DNA of 21,173 nt from CBDUJZ01 sp047629415 (GCA_047629415.1 JBLHWZ010000068.1:1-21173), one strand, 5' to 3'. Shown: positions 7,464-15,901, counted from the stretch's first letter. Program-made: numbers and translations. The notes: generated by a model not told the origin, from the letters alone.

Positions 7464-8453
7464 ATGAAGCAATCCGCCGCCGAACGCCCCGACCCCACCC
7501 TTCAGCGGAAAGCCGCAATCGTTCAGGGAGGCGTGGCCGACCACGCCGGTGCAGTTAGCATCGAGCAGATCCCTGACTTCGACCTCAACCGCACGATCTT
7601 CCAAACGCTCGAAGGCGCAATCCCGCGCTTCGTCATGAAGAGCCGCATCGCGAAAGAGATTCATTGGAAGGATGCGCGAGCCGTGGAAATTCAAGCGCAG
7701 TACGAGACCGCGCGGTCGGAGGTCGAACTCCCGAAGGTCAGCGAGCCGCTGCTGCGTTTCCTGGTCGACGAGTGCGACTTCGATGTCGAACACGCTGAAG
7801 GCTCGTTCCTCGACCACTTGTACTTCGGATTCGAATACTGTGTGGCGCACTACCCCGAGCAGTCCCCGATCGTGATGCTCCTGCATTCGATCCTGGGAAC
7901 GGGCACGAACACCTTCGCAATGGAGGCGCACAAGATTCCTGCGCTGCAAGACCTGATCACGGAGTTCGAGTTCCATCATGTCGAAGCGTTTCCGAGCATT
8001 CTCCGTTTGCTCTACGACGGTGCATTGCGAGACGAGCTTCGGGCCAACGCGCATCGACCGGACGCACTAAAGGAGATCCGTTTCCACCGCGTCATCGACA
8101 ACGCGCCGATCACCATGAGCGGCGCGGATCTCTGGATTCAGCTCAACTATCAGCTGATCCACGTGCTCGACTTCCTTCCCGTCGCCAACTGGGTGACTCA
8201 CGGCAGCGAGACCTCCTTCGTGCTCTTCCGCGACCTCTTCGACCTCCTTGAGGCGGCGGGTAAGCGCGATGCGCACGTCGCTTACGAACCCGCAAAGGGA
8301 GAACGAAAGCTGGTCGGGGAAACACTCGACCTGCCGAGCCGACTCGTCACCCTGATCCCCGACAAACTCAGTGAGCGCACCGCCGCTCGGTCGATCCGGA
8401 ACTTCTCTGACCGGGCCGGTCACTCTCTCGACTTCACGATCGACTGGGCCTGA
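7464..8453 (+). CDS. Conserved-looking protein of unknown function, 329 residues
   Basis: I do not recognise the family. The protein has no signal peptide or membrane segment and is probably cytoplasmic. It is rich in acidic and aromatic residues and looks largely helical. A striking central stretch (about residues 113-155) contains SFLDHLYFGFEYCVAHYP and HSILGTGTNTF. Several His and Asp/Glu residues (FLDHL, HYP, HSI, EFEFHHVE) are spaced as if they could bind a metal in a helical scaffold; that is inference. The ATG at 7464 is preceded by no strong ribosome site. It follows a strong hairpin and is therefore probably transcribed separately from the peroxiredoxin gene. Confidence 0.75.
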   Translation: MKQSAAERPDPTLQRKAAIVQGGVADHAGAVSIEQIPDFDLNRTIFQTLEGAIPRFVMKSRIAKEIHWKDARAVEIQAQYETARSEVELPKVSEPLLRFLVDECDFDVEHAEGSFLDHLYFGFEYCVAHYPEQSPIVMLLHSILGTGTNTFAMEAHKIPALQDLITEFEFHHVEAFPSILRLLYDGALRDELRANAHRPDALKEIRFHRVIDNAPITMSGADLWIQLNYQLIHVLDFLPVANWVTHGSETSFVLFRDLFDLLEAAGKRDAHVAYEPAKGERKLVGETLDLPSRLVTLIPDKLSERTAARSIRNFSDRAGHSLDFTIDWA

Positions 8454-8565
8454 CCTTTGATAACTCGTAGTTCGATGACTCCGGAATGACGCACACACGC
8501 GCATGAGGTTCGGGCTAAGAAGGTTGGAACGAGCCCGAACAAGCCGGAGAAAAGGCAACCCAGGA

Positions 8566-9756
8566 ATGTACCGCCCCCTTACGTTACTCCTGGCGTTCAT
8601 CTGCTTCGCCGCGTGCGCGCCCTCATGCCTCGCCGGTCGACTCTGCCACGAAGTGTGCGAGACAGACGGAGAGTACACGGTCCGAAACTACCGAGCCGGG
8701 GATTCGCTCTACCGCTGCTAAGCTGCGTCCGACGAAGACTGCGCTGAGTCGACCCCGTGCTCTCATGACCGGCGCTGCTTCGCCACCGAGCAGAGCGAGT
8801 GCGTCGTTGAGGAAGACGTCTCCAGCCAGAATTGTGATACCTCACCGGCTCCCCGAATAAGCGGATGGTGCGGCCACCGAGACGGGGTGTGCTGGGCGGA
8901 TTCAGAGGACGATTGCGCCGCCTCCTTCGAGTGCCGGACCGTCGGACGGTGCCACGCTCAAGGGGGCGTCTGCCTTCCGAAGAGTGACGCGGACTGCCAG
9001 GAGTCGCTCGGCTCTGAGGTGGAGGGCGCGTGCGCGATGGAATCAGTCATGGGCTTCACGCACGAGTGCCGAGCCGCGCTCGATGATTCGTCCGGCTGCC
9101 AGGCTTCGTGGGCCTGTGAGCATCACGATCGGTGCCAGCCCACCCGACCCGCCGACTGCCGCTATGGATCCTGCGCCGCGCCAGGCCAGTTTGGCGAACC
9201 ACGATGCACTTTCGCTGCGGCCGTCATTCCGGCATGCGCAGCCGACGGCCGCTGTGCACGAGATGCAAGCGTTGACTGCGCCCACGCTCCCGTCGGTGGG
9301 CCATCCACTGCTGCGGTGACACCCTGGCCTGCCCCAGCCACTCCCGGAGAACCCGACGAACGCGCCCCCTTTGTCGAGGTCAGCCCGACGGCCGCACACC
9401 GCTCAGAAAAGCCAGCACAGGAAGATCCAGCCATTCGCCCCCTTCCCGACACGGGTCCCCCGACGGCAGTGCCCTCCCCTGGGCTCGGTGAGGTCGTCTA
9501 CATGTTCGACGAACTAGGCGGCGCCTCCTACGAGGGTACCCTGATGCACGCGAGCCTCATGACCGACGCAGCGGGGTTCGAAGCCGATCCCATCGACATG
9601 CTGGTCCTGCGCACAATGCAAGGAGACACCTGTCGGCCGAGGGCCACCGGGGGCTGCCTCCCGCTCGATGCGTTGTGGTTCCTGAGTGCGTTTCCCACAG
9701 AGCTAGTGGTCCGCCACAGGGGTTTTGATCGGTTGAGTTTGGTTCACGCTACTTGA
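8566..9756 (+). pseudogene. Cys-rich repeat exported protein, broken by in-frame TAA and truncated by an IS
   Basis: From the ATG at 8566 the frame gives a signal peptide (lipobox-like F14-A-A-C17, or cleavage near CLA) and 51 residues, then TAA at 8719-8721. The same frame continues without another stop to 9756. It carries a Cys-rich pattern that recurs on both sides of the stop: AASDEDCAESTPC, ADSEDDCAASFEC, PKSDADCQES, GCQASWACEHHDRC. The TAA therefore interrupts one ancestral gene. After about residue 240 comes a Pro-rich linker, then a small domain containing EVVYMFDELGG. At 9704 the gene meets the IS630-type element; the last 17 codons are IS sequence. A start for the downstream part alone (GTG 8887) has no signal peptide. 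Function unknown; similar Cys-rich proteins are frequent in Myxococcota. Confidence 0.75.
9706..9737. repeat. IS630 left terminal inverted repeat
   Basis: Begins GTGGTCCGCCACAGGGG directly after TA 9704-9705. Compared with the other end, differences are at positions 4, 7, 24, 27 and 31 of 32. The core of 16 identical bases is GCCACAGGGGTTTTGA. Confidence 0.9.
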
Positions 9757-9991
9757 GAGCGGGCAGGTACTCGGGGTCAAAGATGAGGCGGATGCTCCTC
9801 GGGGTCCGCGGCGTCCGGTCGATGAGACCCGCTTCGTGGAGCCGTACAATCATGCTGTGGATCGTGGGCGGGCAGGTGCCGAAATAGTCCTGTATCTCTG
9901 CTTCGGAGGGCGGCTGTCTGTGCAGCTTCGTGAACATGTGGATGAAGGCCAGGTACTGGCCTTGCTTTGGCGTAAACTTGGGGATCGACAT
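9749..9991 (-). CDS. LexA/MarR-like winged-helix passenger protein of the IS
   Basis: An 80-residue protein starting at ATG 9991-9989. It resembles the LexA-type DNA-binding domain: FTPKQGQYLAFIHMFTKLHRQPPSEAEIQDYF (first helices), then TCPPTIHSMIVRLHEAGLIDRTP, which has the helix-turn-helix and wing layout. It has no protease or dimerisation domain. I recall similar small proteins encoded near IS630-family transposases, from memory and not checked. It lies inside the IS, 50 bp divergent from the transposase, so it could control transposase expression from the shared short promoter region. The longer frame reaching 10309 overlaps the transposase gene and is rejected as a start. Confidence 0.75.
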   Translation of the reverse strand: MSIPKFTPKQGQYLAFIHMFTKLHRQPPSEAEIQDYFGTCPPTIHSMIVRLHEAGLIDRTPRTPRSIRLIFDPEYLPALK

Positions 9992-10040
9992 TGAATATCC
10001 TGCGTGATCTGGGGCGGGAGAACCCGCACGATGGAAGATC

Positions 10041-11186
10041 ATGAGCAATGTCCGCTGGATAGTGAAGCTAACTGACGATGAACGCGTACAACTCGATGAG
10101 TTGGTTGCGGGCGGCACGCTGGGAGCCCGCAAGATGAAGCGTGCTCTGACGTTGCAACTGGCTGACCAGAGCTGGCTCGACTTGGACATCGCCGAGGCAG
10201 TACGCAGCGGAACATCCACGGTATACCGCACTCGACGCCGGTACGTGGAAGAAGGGCTCGAAGCCGCTCTCAGCGAAGCCCAGCGGCCAGGCGGCTTGCG
10301 CAAAATCACCGCAGAGGACGAAGCGATCTTGGTGGCTCAGGCGTGTTCGAAACCGCCGGAAGGGCGTGCGAAATGGACGATACAGCTGCTGGCCGACTGC
10401 CTCATTGTGCTGACCGACCAAGAGTCCGTGTCGGCTGAGACCGTTCGTCGTCGTCTCAAAGAGAAGAAGATCAAACCATGGCAGCAGAAGATGTGGTGCA
10501 TCGGAGATGTCACGCCCGCCTACGTCGCCCGGATGGAGGACGTTCTGGACCTCTAGCAAGAGCCTCACGACCCGCGACGTCCGTTGGTTTGCTTCGACGA
10601 AGCCCCGACCCAAATGATCTCCGAGACACGCGCCCCGATCCAAGCATCGGCAGGTCAGCCGATCCGAATCGACTACGAATACCGGCGCCACGGGGCGACC
10701 AACATCTTCATGATGATCGACCCTCACCGGGGCTGGCGAAATGTGGACGTCACCAAGCGCCGCACCAACGTCGACTTCGCACATCAGATGAGGCGCTTGG
10801 TCGACCAGCGCTATCCCGACGCCGACGTCATTCGTGTCGTACTCGACAATCTGAGTACACACCCAGAAGCGAGCTTGTACGGGACGTTTGAGCCGGCGGA
10901 GGCGAGACGTATTCTTCGTCGCATCGAGTTCCACTTCACACCGAAGCACGGGAGCTGGCTGAACATGGCCGAAATCGAGATCGGCATCATGAAGGGCCAG
11001 TGCCTCGCCCGCCGCATCGGTGACATTCCGACCCTCGTCGACGAACTGGAAGTGTGGCAGCGACAGCGCAACGTCGCCGGCACCAAGATCAACTGGCTCT
11101 TCGACGTGGCCGCAGCCCGCTCCAAACTCAAACGCCGCTACCCGGTGCCGGCGACGTCCAGCGACGAGTTTGACCAGGCCGCTTGA
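10041..11186 (+). pseudogene. IS630-family transposase with in-frame TAG
   Basis: One frame runs from ATG 10041 to TGA 11184-11186, broken by a TAG at 10554-10556. The N-terminal 171 residues form the helix-turn-helix DNA-binding part (DIAEAVRSGTSTVYRTRRRYVEEG) and linker. The stop lies in DVLDL-stop-QEPHDPRRPLVCFDE, where intact members usually have Tyr (LY), so a TAC to TAG change is likely. The DDE catalytic residues are all downstream: CFDEAPT, VVLDNLSTH and HGSWLNMAEIEI. With no frame change between the halves, a single substitution explains the break. Without suppression or a TTG restart at 10584, the product is a catalytically dead N-terminal fragment. Confidence 0.85.
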
Positions 11187-11188
11187 GC

Positions 11189-11220
11189 CCCAATCGGTCA
11201 AAACCCCTGTGGCCGAGCAC
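11189..11220. repeat. IS630 right terminal inverted repeat
   Basis: Read on the minus strand it begins GTGCTCGGCCACAGGGG next to TA 11221-11222, matching the left end at 27 of 32 positions. It starts 2 bases after the transposase stop. Confidence 0.9.
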
Positions 11221-11234
11221 TAGATGAGAACGAA

Positions 11235-11263
11235 CTTCAGGGAGCACACGACTCCCCTCGAAG
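11235..11263 (-). terminator. Candidate terminator of the ectoine operon
   Basis: CTTC (11235-11238) and GGGAG (11240-11244) pair with CTCCC (11252-11256) and GAAG (11260-11263), with a 7-base loop. It begins right after the ectD stop; on the minus strand TTCGTTCTC follows the stem. The IS boundary is only 13 bp further on. Confidence 0.45.
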
Positions 11264-11264
11264 C

Positions 11265-12146
11265 TCAGAGGGTCAGCGATTCGACTGGGGAGCGCTCGGC
11301 GAGGAAGTCAGGCCGAGGCTCAAGACCTCCAAATGGCAGCACGAGTTTATTCTCGACACTGTTGTAGACCAGAAACACATTGTGCCGTGGGTACGGAGAG
11401 AGGTTTCCAGCGGAGCCATGTATGGTGTTGCAGTCAAAGAAGACGATGCTCCCAGCGGATCCCAGCGCTTGCTGGATGCCACCCCGCTCAACTAGCAGCG
11501 AGAGCGCTTCCTCTGCGGGGACGCCGTACTCCTGCGACTTCAATGACTCCTGATAGTGTTTGTCAGGGGTTTCACCGACGCAGCGAACGTAGGCTCGATG
11601 TGAGCCTGGAACCAACATAAGCGGGCCGTTCACTGGGTCATTGTTGGTGAGCAAGACCGAGGCGCTCAACGCTCGCATGCGAGGCATCCCGTCTTCGATG
11701 TGCCACGTCTCGAAGTCGGAGTGCCAGTAGAACTTTTGTCCCGCGAACCCGGGCTTAAAGTTGATCCGCGACTGGTGCATGTAGACGTCAGATCCAAGGA
11801 TCTGGGTCGCCACGCCACGGAGTCGTGGATCGTTAGCGAGGTTTGTGAAGACCGGATTGTCACGATGAACCCGAAAGACGGATCGAATCGCGTCACCCTG
11901 AGGCTCGGTAATGACCTCCTCGCGCCTCGTGTCATGCATCTGTGCTGCGACGCGATCCGCCTCCAACCGAAGACATCCGACTTCTTCAGTGTCGAAGACG
12001 CCGTCTAGGACGATGAAACCGTCCCGCTCGAAGCGAGCAAGTTCGGCACGGGTCAGAGGCCCTTTCGTACTTCCCCACACGACGGGGTCTCGCCGCTCAC
12101 CGAACTCCCACTTCGGCTGGGTTCGTGAATGGTACACATCCAACAC
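11265..12146 (-). CDS. ectD: Ectoine hydroxylase
   Basis: A 293-residue Fe(II)/2-oxoglutarate dioxygenase that converts ectoine to 5-hydroxyectoine in the cytoplasm. The hallmark EctD stretch is present: residues 139-160 contain FYWHSDFETWH and EDGMPRMRA. Iron ligands are H142, D144 and H243 (HGSAGN), and R254 sits where 2-oxoglutarate is held in characterised EctD. Length agrees with the family (about 300). The start is a GTG at 12146-12144, 2 bp after the ectC stop; GGAG lies 7 bases upstream inside ectC, supporting this start. It is the last gene of the operon and is followed by a hairpin and the IS, which does not touch the coding sequence. Confidence 0.96.
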   Translation of the reverse strand: MLDVYHSRTQPKWEFGERRDPVVWGSTKGPLTRAELARFERDGFIVLDGVFDTEEVGCLRLEADRVAAQMHDTRREEVITEPQGDAIRSVFRVHRDNPVFTNLANDPRLRGVATQILGSDVYMHQSRINFKPGFAGQKFYWHSDFETWHIEDGMPRMRALSASVLLTNNDPVNGPLMLVPGSHRAYVRCVGETPDKHYQESLKSQEYGVPAEEALSLLVERGGIQQALGSAGSIVFFDCNTIHGSAGNLSPYPRHNVFLVYNSVENKLVLPFGGLEPRPDFLAERSPVESLTL

Positions 12147-12148
12147 AA

Positions 12149-12547
12149 TCAGGCTCCGGATTTTTCGTCGGGGACCAACGGGTACACACCATTCTCATCG
12201 TGTGTTTCGAGACCCGAGAGTGGCGGATTGAAGACGCAAATCATCTGCATCTCAGTCACCGCATGCAGCACATGCTTGTCGTTCTCGTTGAGCGCGTAAA
12301 TACTGCCCTCTTCAATAGTGAACTTCTCACCCGACTCCTCAAGAACCACCTGGCCTGAACCTCGAATGCAGTAAACTGCTTCAAGGTGATTTGCGTAGTG
12401 CATTCGCGTGGACGTACCAGCGAGGATCAAGGTGTCGTGCATCGAGAACCCCATACCTGCGCTTCGCAGGAGTAGGCGTCGGCTTATCCATGTCTCTCCA
12501 GAGACAGTTCGCTCCGGAGGAAGCTCATTCAGACGTCGAACAATCAT
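12149..12547 (-). CDS. ectC: L-ectoine synthase
   Basis: A 132-residue cupin that closes N-gamma-acetyl-2,4-diaminobutyrate to ectoine, the third ectoine step. Residues E56, Y84 and H92 correspond to the metal-binding Glu/Tyr/His described for EctC (E57, Y85 and H93 in Paenibacillus lautus, from memory). The conserved tail FNPPLSGLETHDENGVYP is at about 106-123. Length is normal for the family. The ATG at 12547-12545 overlaps the ectB stop by 4 bp (ATGA), which indicates translational coupling. Confidence 0.97.
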   Translation of the reverse strand: MIVRRLNELPPERTVSGETWISRRLLLRSAGMGFSMHDTLILAGTSTRMHYANHLEAVYCIRGSGQVVLEESGEKFTIEEGSIYALNENDKHVLHAVTEMQMICVFNPPLSGLETHDENGVYPLVPDEKSGA

Positions 12548-13884
12548 AGCGGCACCTCCATTTGTTTGCGCAGCGAAGCGATGACCGCTCCGCTCATTTG
12601 TTTACCGTTTGTACCGTTTTCCTGTCGTGTGCTTACACTCTGAGACGCGGCTGTCGTGACAGCAAGATCGAGGATGTCCAACCCCTCAAGGAGCTGGGCC
12701 TCGCCGATGTTGAGCGGCGCGAGGAACTTGAGGACTTCGTCGTGCGCCCCCGCCGTCTCGACGATCAGGCCGTTTTCGAACGCGATCTGTGTGGCCGCTC
12801 CTGCGAGATCGTGATCATCGAACGCGACGCCGTAGACGAAGCCACGTCCGCTCGTCCGACCCCCGAACCGATCGGCCCATCCCCGGAACCTAGCGTCGAC
12901 CAGCAAGGACTTTTCGATGACATCGTTCGTGAGTTCGTCGTCGCACCAGAACTCCTCGAGCGCAGTGGTGGCGGTGACGAACGCAAGGTTGTGGCCCCTA
13001 AACGTGCCGTTGTGCTCACCGGGTGACCAAACATCGAGTTCTGGTCGAATAAGTGTGAGCGCGAAGGGAAGCCCGAAGCCAGAGATGGACTTCGACAGGC
13101 AGACCATGTCTGGCTGGAGCCCTGCATCTTCGAAGCTGAAGAACGAGCCCGTACGGCCGCATCCCATCTGGATGTCATCAACGATGAGCAACACCCCGTG
13201 TTCACGCGCCAGCTTAGACAGCCTCCGCAGCCATTGGCTCGTAGCGACGTTCACTCCACCTTCACCCTGGACGGTCTCTATGATGAAGGCTGCTGGTGGA
13301 TCGATTCCGCTGGAGGGATCGCTGAGATAGTCGTCGACGATCGCGATGGTATCGACATCAGGGCCATGAAACCCATCAAACGGCATCCGCGTCACGTTCC
13401 CAAGCGGTAAACCCGCCCCGGCGCGCTTTGACATATTGCCGGTTAAAGCGAGAGAGCCGAGCGTCATCCCGTGGAATGCGTTGGTAAACGCGATCACGTC
13501 TGGACGCCCCGTGAATTTTCGGGCCAACTTGATCGCTGCCTCGACAGAGTTCGTCCCGGTCGGGCCCGGAAACATGACTTTGTACTTGAGGTCGCGCGGG
13601 ACCAATACGTGTTCCTCGAAAGCGTCAAGAAACTGGACCTTCGCCTCCGTCGCCATGTCGAGTCCGTGCGTGATCCCGGAACGACTGATGTACTCTAGGA
13701 GGCGCTCTTTGAGTGCGGGGTGGTTGTGCCCGTAGTTCAGGCTGCCAGCGCCAGCGAAGAAGTCGGTATAGGTGCGTCCATCCTCCGCGTGGAGCGTGGA
13801 CCCTTCGGCGCTAGTAAACACAGTAGGAAAGGCTCGGCAGTAACTGCGGACCTCAGATTCGATACGTTGGATGCTATTGTTCAT
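12544..13884 (-). CDS. ectB: Diaminobutyrate--2-oxoglutarate transaminase
   Basis: A 446-residue class III PLP aminotransferase that makes L-2,4-diaminobutyrate from aspartate semialdehyde and glutamate, the first committed ectoine step. Visible motifs are FAGAGSLNYGHN (43-54), the cofactor-contacting IVDDIQMGCGRTG (234-246) and the PLP Schiff-base lysine K265 in LSKSISG. The C-terminus carries about 25 residues beyond the usual length (SVSTRQENGTNGK and on), which end in the overlap with ectC. The ATG at 13884-13882 overlaps the ectA stop by 4 bp. The strong EctB-like motifs and context distinguish it from other diaminobutyrate transaminases, such as those of siderophore pathways. Confidence 0.96.
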   Translation of the reverse strand: MNNSIQRIESEVRSYCRAFPTVFTSAEGSTLHAEDGRTYTDFFAGAGSLNYGHNHPALKERLLEYISRSGITHGLDMATEAKVQFLDAFEEHVLVPRDLKYKVMFPGPTGTNSVEAAIKLARKFTGRPDVIAFTNAFHGMTLGSLALTGNMSKRAGAGLPLGNVTRMPFDGFHGPDVDTIAIVDDYLSDPSSGIDPPAAFIIETVQGEGGVNVATSQWLRRLSKLAREHGVLLIVDDIQMGCGRTGSFFSFEDAGLQPDMVCLSKSISGFGLPFALTLIRPELDVWSPGEHNGTFRGHNLAFVTATTALEEFWCDDELTNDVIEKSLLVDARFRGWADRFGGRTSGRGFVYGVAFDDHDLAGAATQIAFENGLIVETAGAHDEVLKFLAPLNIGEAQLLEGLDILDLAVTTAASQSVSTRQENGTNGKQMSGAVIASLRKQMEVPL

Positions 13885-14402
13885 TGATAGGCAGGTAGGG
13901 GGCCGATTCGAACGAGCGCTTCCGCCTCGTGTTCGAGTGGCCTGAAATCGTCGGATACGAAGCCGCGGCTGTGCTCACATGGAACGCCTAGTCCGCGGGC
14001 GAAGCTCGAGAAGAGCCCAAGCGACGGTTCGTTTGAAATCGCGACAGTAGCTTCTAGATGGGTGAGGGCCCGGCACGCAGGAAGTCTCACCAGCGCGTAC
14101 AAAAGCCGCTTGGCAAGTCCGTGACCGCGCGCCTCTTCGCTCACGGCGATCTGCCACACAAACACAACTTCTGGTTTCGTCGGCGGGCAGTAGGCAGCGA
14201 CGAACCCGATCGGTCGTCCGTCGAGCTCCGCAACCAAACACGTCTCCGCGAAGTGAGTTGAGAGTAGCAGGTATGCGTAGCAGGAGTTTGCTTCGAGCAC
14301 CTTCGCCGAACGTACCAACTCCCAGATCGCGGCGCCGTCCGACAAGGACGGAACGCGCAGGGTTAGGTTCCCTTGTATGTCCTGGCTTGGCTGACGAATC
14401 AC
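13881..14402 (-). CDS. ectA: Diaminobutyrate N-gamma-acetyltransferase
   Basis: A 173-residue GNAT acetyltransferase that transfers acetyl from acetyl-CoA to 2,4-diaminobutyrate, the second ectoine step. The EctA signature LEANSCYAYLLLSTHFAETC is at about 36-55. The acetyl-CoA loop R92-G-H-G-L-A follows strand QIAV. Length is typical. The start codon is GTG at 14402-14400, overlapping the aspartokinase TGA by 4 bp (GTGA), so it probably depends on coupling to the upstream gene. Its own stop overlaps the ectB start. Confidence 0.96.
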   Translation of the reverse strand: MIRQPSQDIQGNLTLRVPSLSDGAAIWELVRSAKVLEANSCYAYLLLSTHFAETCLVAELDGRPIGFVAAYCPPTKPEVVFVWQIAVSEEARGHGLAKRLLYALVRLPACRALTHLEATVAISNEPSLGLFSSFARGLGVPCEHSRGFVSDDFRPLEHEAEALVRIGPLPAYQ

Positions 14403-15901
14403 TGAGTCGCCGCCATCGTTCTAGCAGCCCGATGAAGGCCCTTAAGGAACGGCGGTATCGACTGCACAACCTTCTCCTGTTTCAGGGTTGACCACTGCGC
14501 GCCTAACGAGGCGACGGTCGCACCGGGAGCGAAGAGAGCATCGTGCACCGCTGCGGTGAGTTCGGGCCGCAGAGCTCCGTCGAGGACGAAGCTGATGTTG
14601 CTGTCGTCCGCGGCGTGACTGACCAGTTGAATGGTCACATCACTGAACAGGCTCAGGCACTCAGAGATGTGCTCGAGTTCGTTCGAGATTCGATTCCCCA
14701 CGATGCTTACGCAGGTAACCTCACGTCGAAGCTCTGGCTCACACACCTCCCCAAGGTCGGCGATTAGGTCGGAGAGCCGGCCCGCTGCCGACGGGTTCGC
14801 CGCCAGATCGATGGTCGCGCGAATCTCGGAGGTCGAGCTCGACACTAGATCCATCGAGATCCGGTTTCGTTCAAAGGTCTCAGCCACACTCGCCATGAAT
14901 CCGACGGGCTGCCAACGGCGTGGCCGTCTCATGATGATCAGGCACAAGTCCTTGCGCGCGGCTACGGCTCGGACACCGTCAGCGGGCGCAGACCCGTTGA
15001 TGAGTGTCCCATCAACCTCGGGACGCCGAGTCCAACGAATGTGCAACGGAATGTTGGACGCCCTCAAGGGCGCCAAGCACCGCGGGTGGAGGACCTTAGC
15101 CCCAAGAGATCCAAGGACTTCAGCCTCGTCGTAGGTGAGGCGCGGTACCAGTCGAGCCGTTGACGCTGCCCGAGGATCACTGGTGAAGATCCCTGGAACA
15201 TCCGTCCAAATTTCAAGCCGGCCCGCGCTCAAGATGGATGCCAGGTAGGCGGCAGAGGTATCCGAGCCCCCTCGCCCTAAGAGCACCGTCTCGCCGGCCG
15301 AGTTGCTGCCGATGAACCCCTGCGTAATCGTCACGTCGATGTCTTCGACACGGAGCTGCGACTGAATCTCGGCGGACGGCGAGAAGTCACACTCAGCCGA
15401 CAGATACGTACGAATCTCAGGAGTATGATCTTGAGTCGTCACATGGAGAAGCCCTCGAGCGTCTAACCATTGTGCGCGAAGGCCGGTCGACTCAAGCCAA
15501 TGGCACGCAAGGCGAGTCGACATCAGCTCGCCCATACAAAGCACTCGCGCCTGCCACTTCGTTGACAGGTCCGTCGTGCCACTCATTGCGAGGTCTCGGA
15601 GGGCCGCGAACTCGAGATGCAGCACGTCAGTTGCATCGATCGAGAGCCCAGCCCCGAGCTGTTGGTGGAGACGCTCGATCGTGTCCAGCACGCTCTGCGG
15701 GTTCGATTTGGCGACAACGGTCGCGATAAGCTTCTCAAGCGCGTTGGTGACCCCCGCCACTGCGGAACAAACAAGTACGGGGTGCTCATTCTTGGCCCGG
15801 GCATCCCGCACCAAGCGGCGAATCCGTTGCCAATTCTGTGGGTCCGCTACGCTTGTGCCGCCGAACTTTAATAGGATGAATTCTCTGGTGTCGCTACTCA
15901 A
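14399..15901 (-). CDS. ask: Ectoine-pathway aspartokinase
   Basis: A 500-residue aspartate kinase that makes aspartyl phosphate, the precursor route to aspartate semialdehyde. The kinase domain shows KFGGTSV (12-18), GRGGSDTSA (209-217) and TDVPGIFTSDPR (233-244). Two ACT-type regulatory domains follow (about 318-465), including VSIVGNRIS and a diverged ISFVLD segment. Ectoine clusters often carry a specialised, less feedback-inhibited aspartokinase (Ask_Ect); membership is inferred from context. It is the first gene here, whereas ask usually follows ectABC(D). The start is TTG 15901-15899, chosen because it puts the kinase motif near the N-terminus; I see no ATG or GTG upstream before the stop at 16031, and no clear ribosome site. 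Confidence 0.93.
   Translation of the reverse strand: MSSDTREFILLKFGGTSVADPQNWQRIRRLVRDARAKNEHPVLVCSAVAGVTNALEKLIATVVAKSNPQSVLDTIERLHQQLGAGLSIDATDVLHLEFAALRDLAMSGTTDLSTKWQARVLCMGELMSTRLACHWLESTGLRAQWLDARGLLHVTTQDHTPEIRTYLSAECDFSPSAEIQSQLRVEDIDVTITQGFIGSNSAGETVLLGRGGSDTSAAYLASILSAGRLEIWTDVPGIFTSDPRAASTARLVPRLTYDEAEVLGSLGAKVLHPRCLAPLRASNIPLHIRWTRRPEVDGTLINGSAPADGVRAVAARKDLCLIIMRRPRRWQPVGFMASVAETFERNRISMDLVSSSTSEIRATIDLAANPSAAGRLSDLIADLGEVCEPELRREVTCVSIVGNRISNELEHISECLSLFSDVTIQLVSHAADDSNISFVLDGALRPELTAAVHDALFAPGATVASLGAQWSTLKQEKVVQSIPPFLKGLHRAARTMAATQ

Larger units (their letters stand above)
9706..11220. mobile_element. IS630-type insertion sequence with passenger regulator
   Basis: The 1515-bp element is bounded by imperfect terminal inverted repeats, matching at 27 of the first 32 positions, and flanked by TA on both sides (9704-9705 and 11221-11222). 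TA duplication, often within CTAG, is the rule for IS630/Tc1/mariner elements; here joining the flanks restores CTAG. It holds a broken DDE transposase gene and a divergent small winged-helix gene. It interrupts the Cys-rich gene on the left and ends 44 bp from the ectD stop on the right, at the meeting point of the plus- and minus-strand gene blocks. The transposase nonsense codon suggests the copy cannot move by itself. Confidence 0.9.

Noticed and set aside
8719..8721. Selenocysteine or stop-codon recoding as explanation of the TAA
   Set aside because: Selenocysteine uses TGA, and TAA and TAG serve as ordinary stops at other genes in this window.
8887..9756. Separate gene starting at GTG 8887
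   Set aside because: It has no signal peptide or ribosome site and continues the repeat pattern of the gene starting at 8566 in the same frame.
10068..11201. Long open frame antisense to the IS transposase
   Set aside because: The plus strand encodes recognisable transposase motifs over the same bases; the antisense translation shows no family features.
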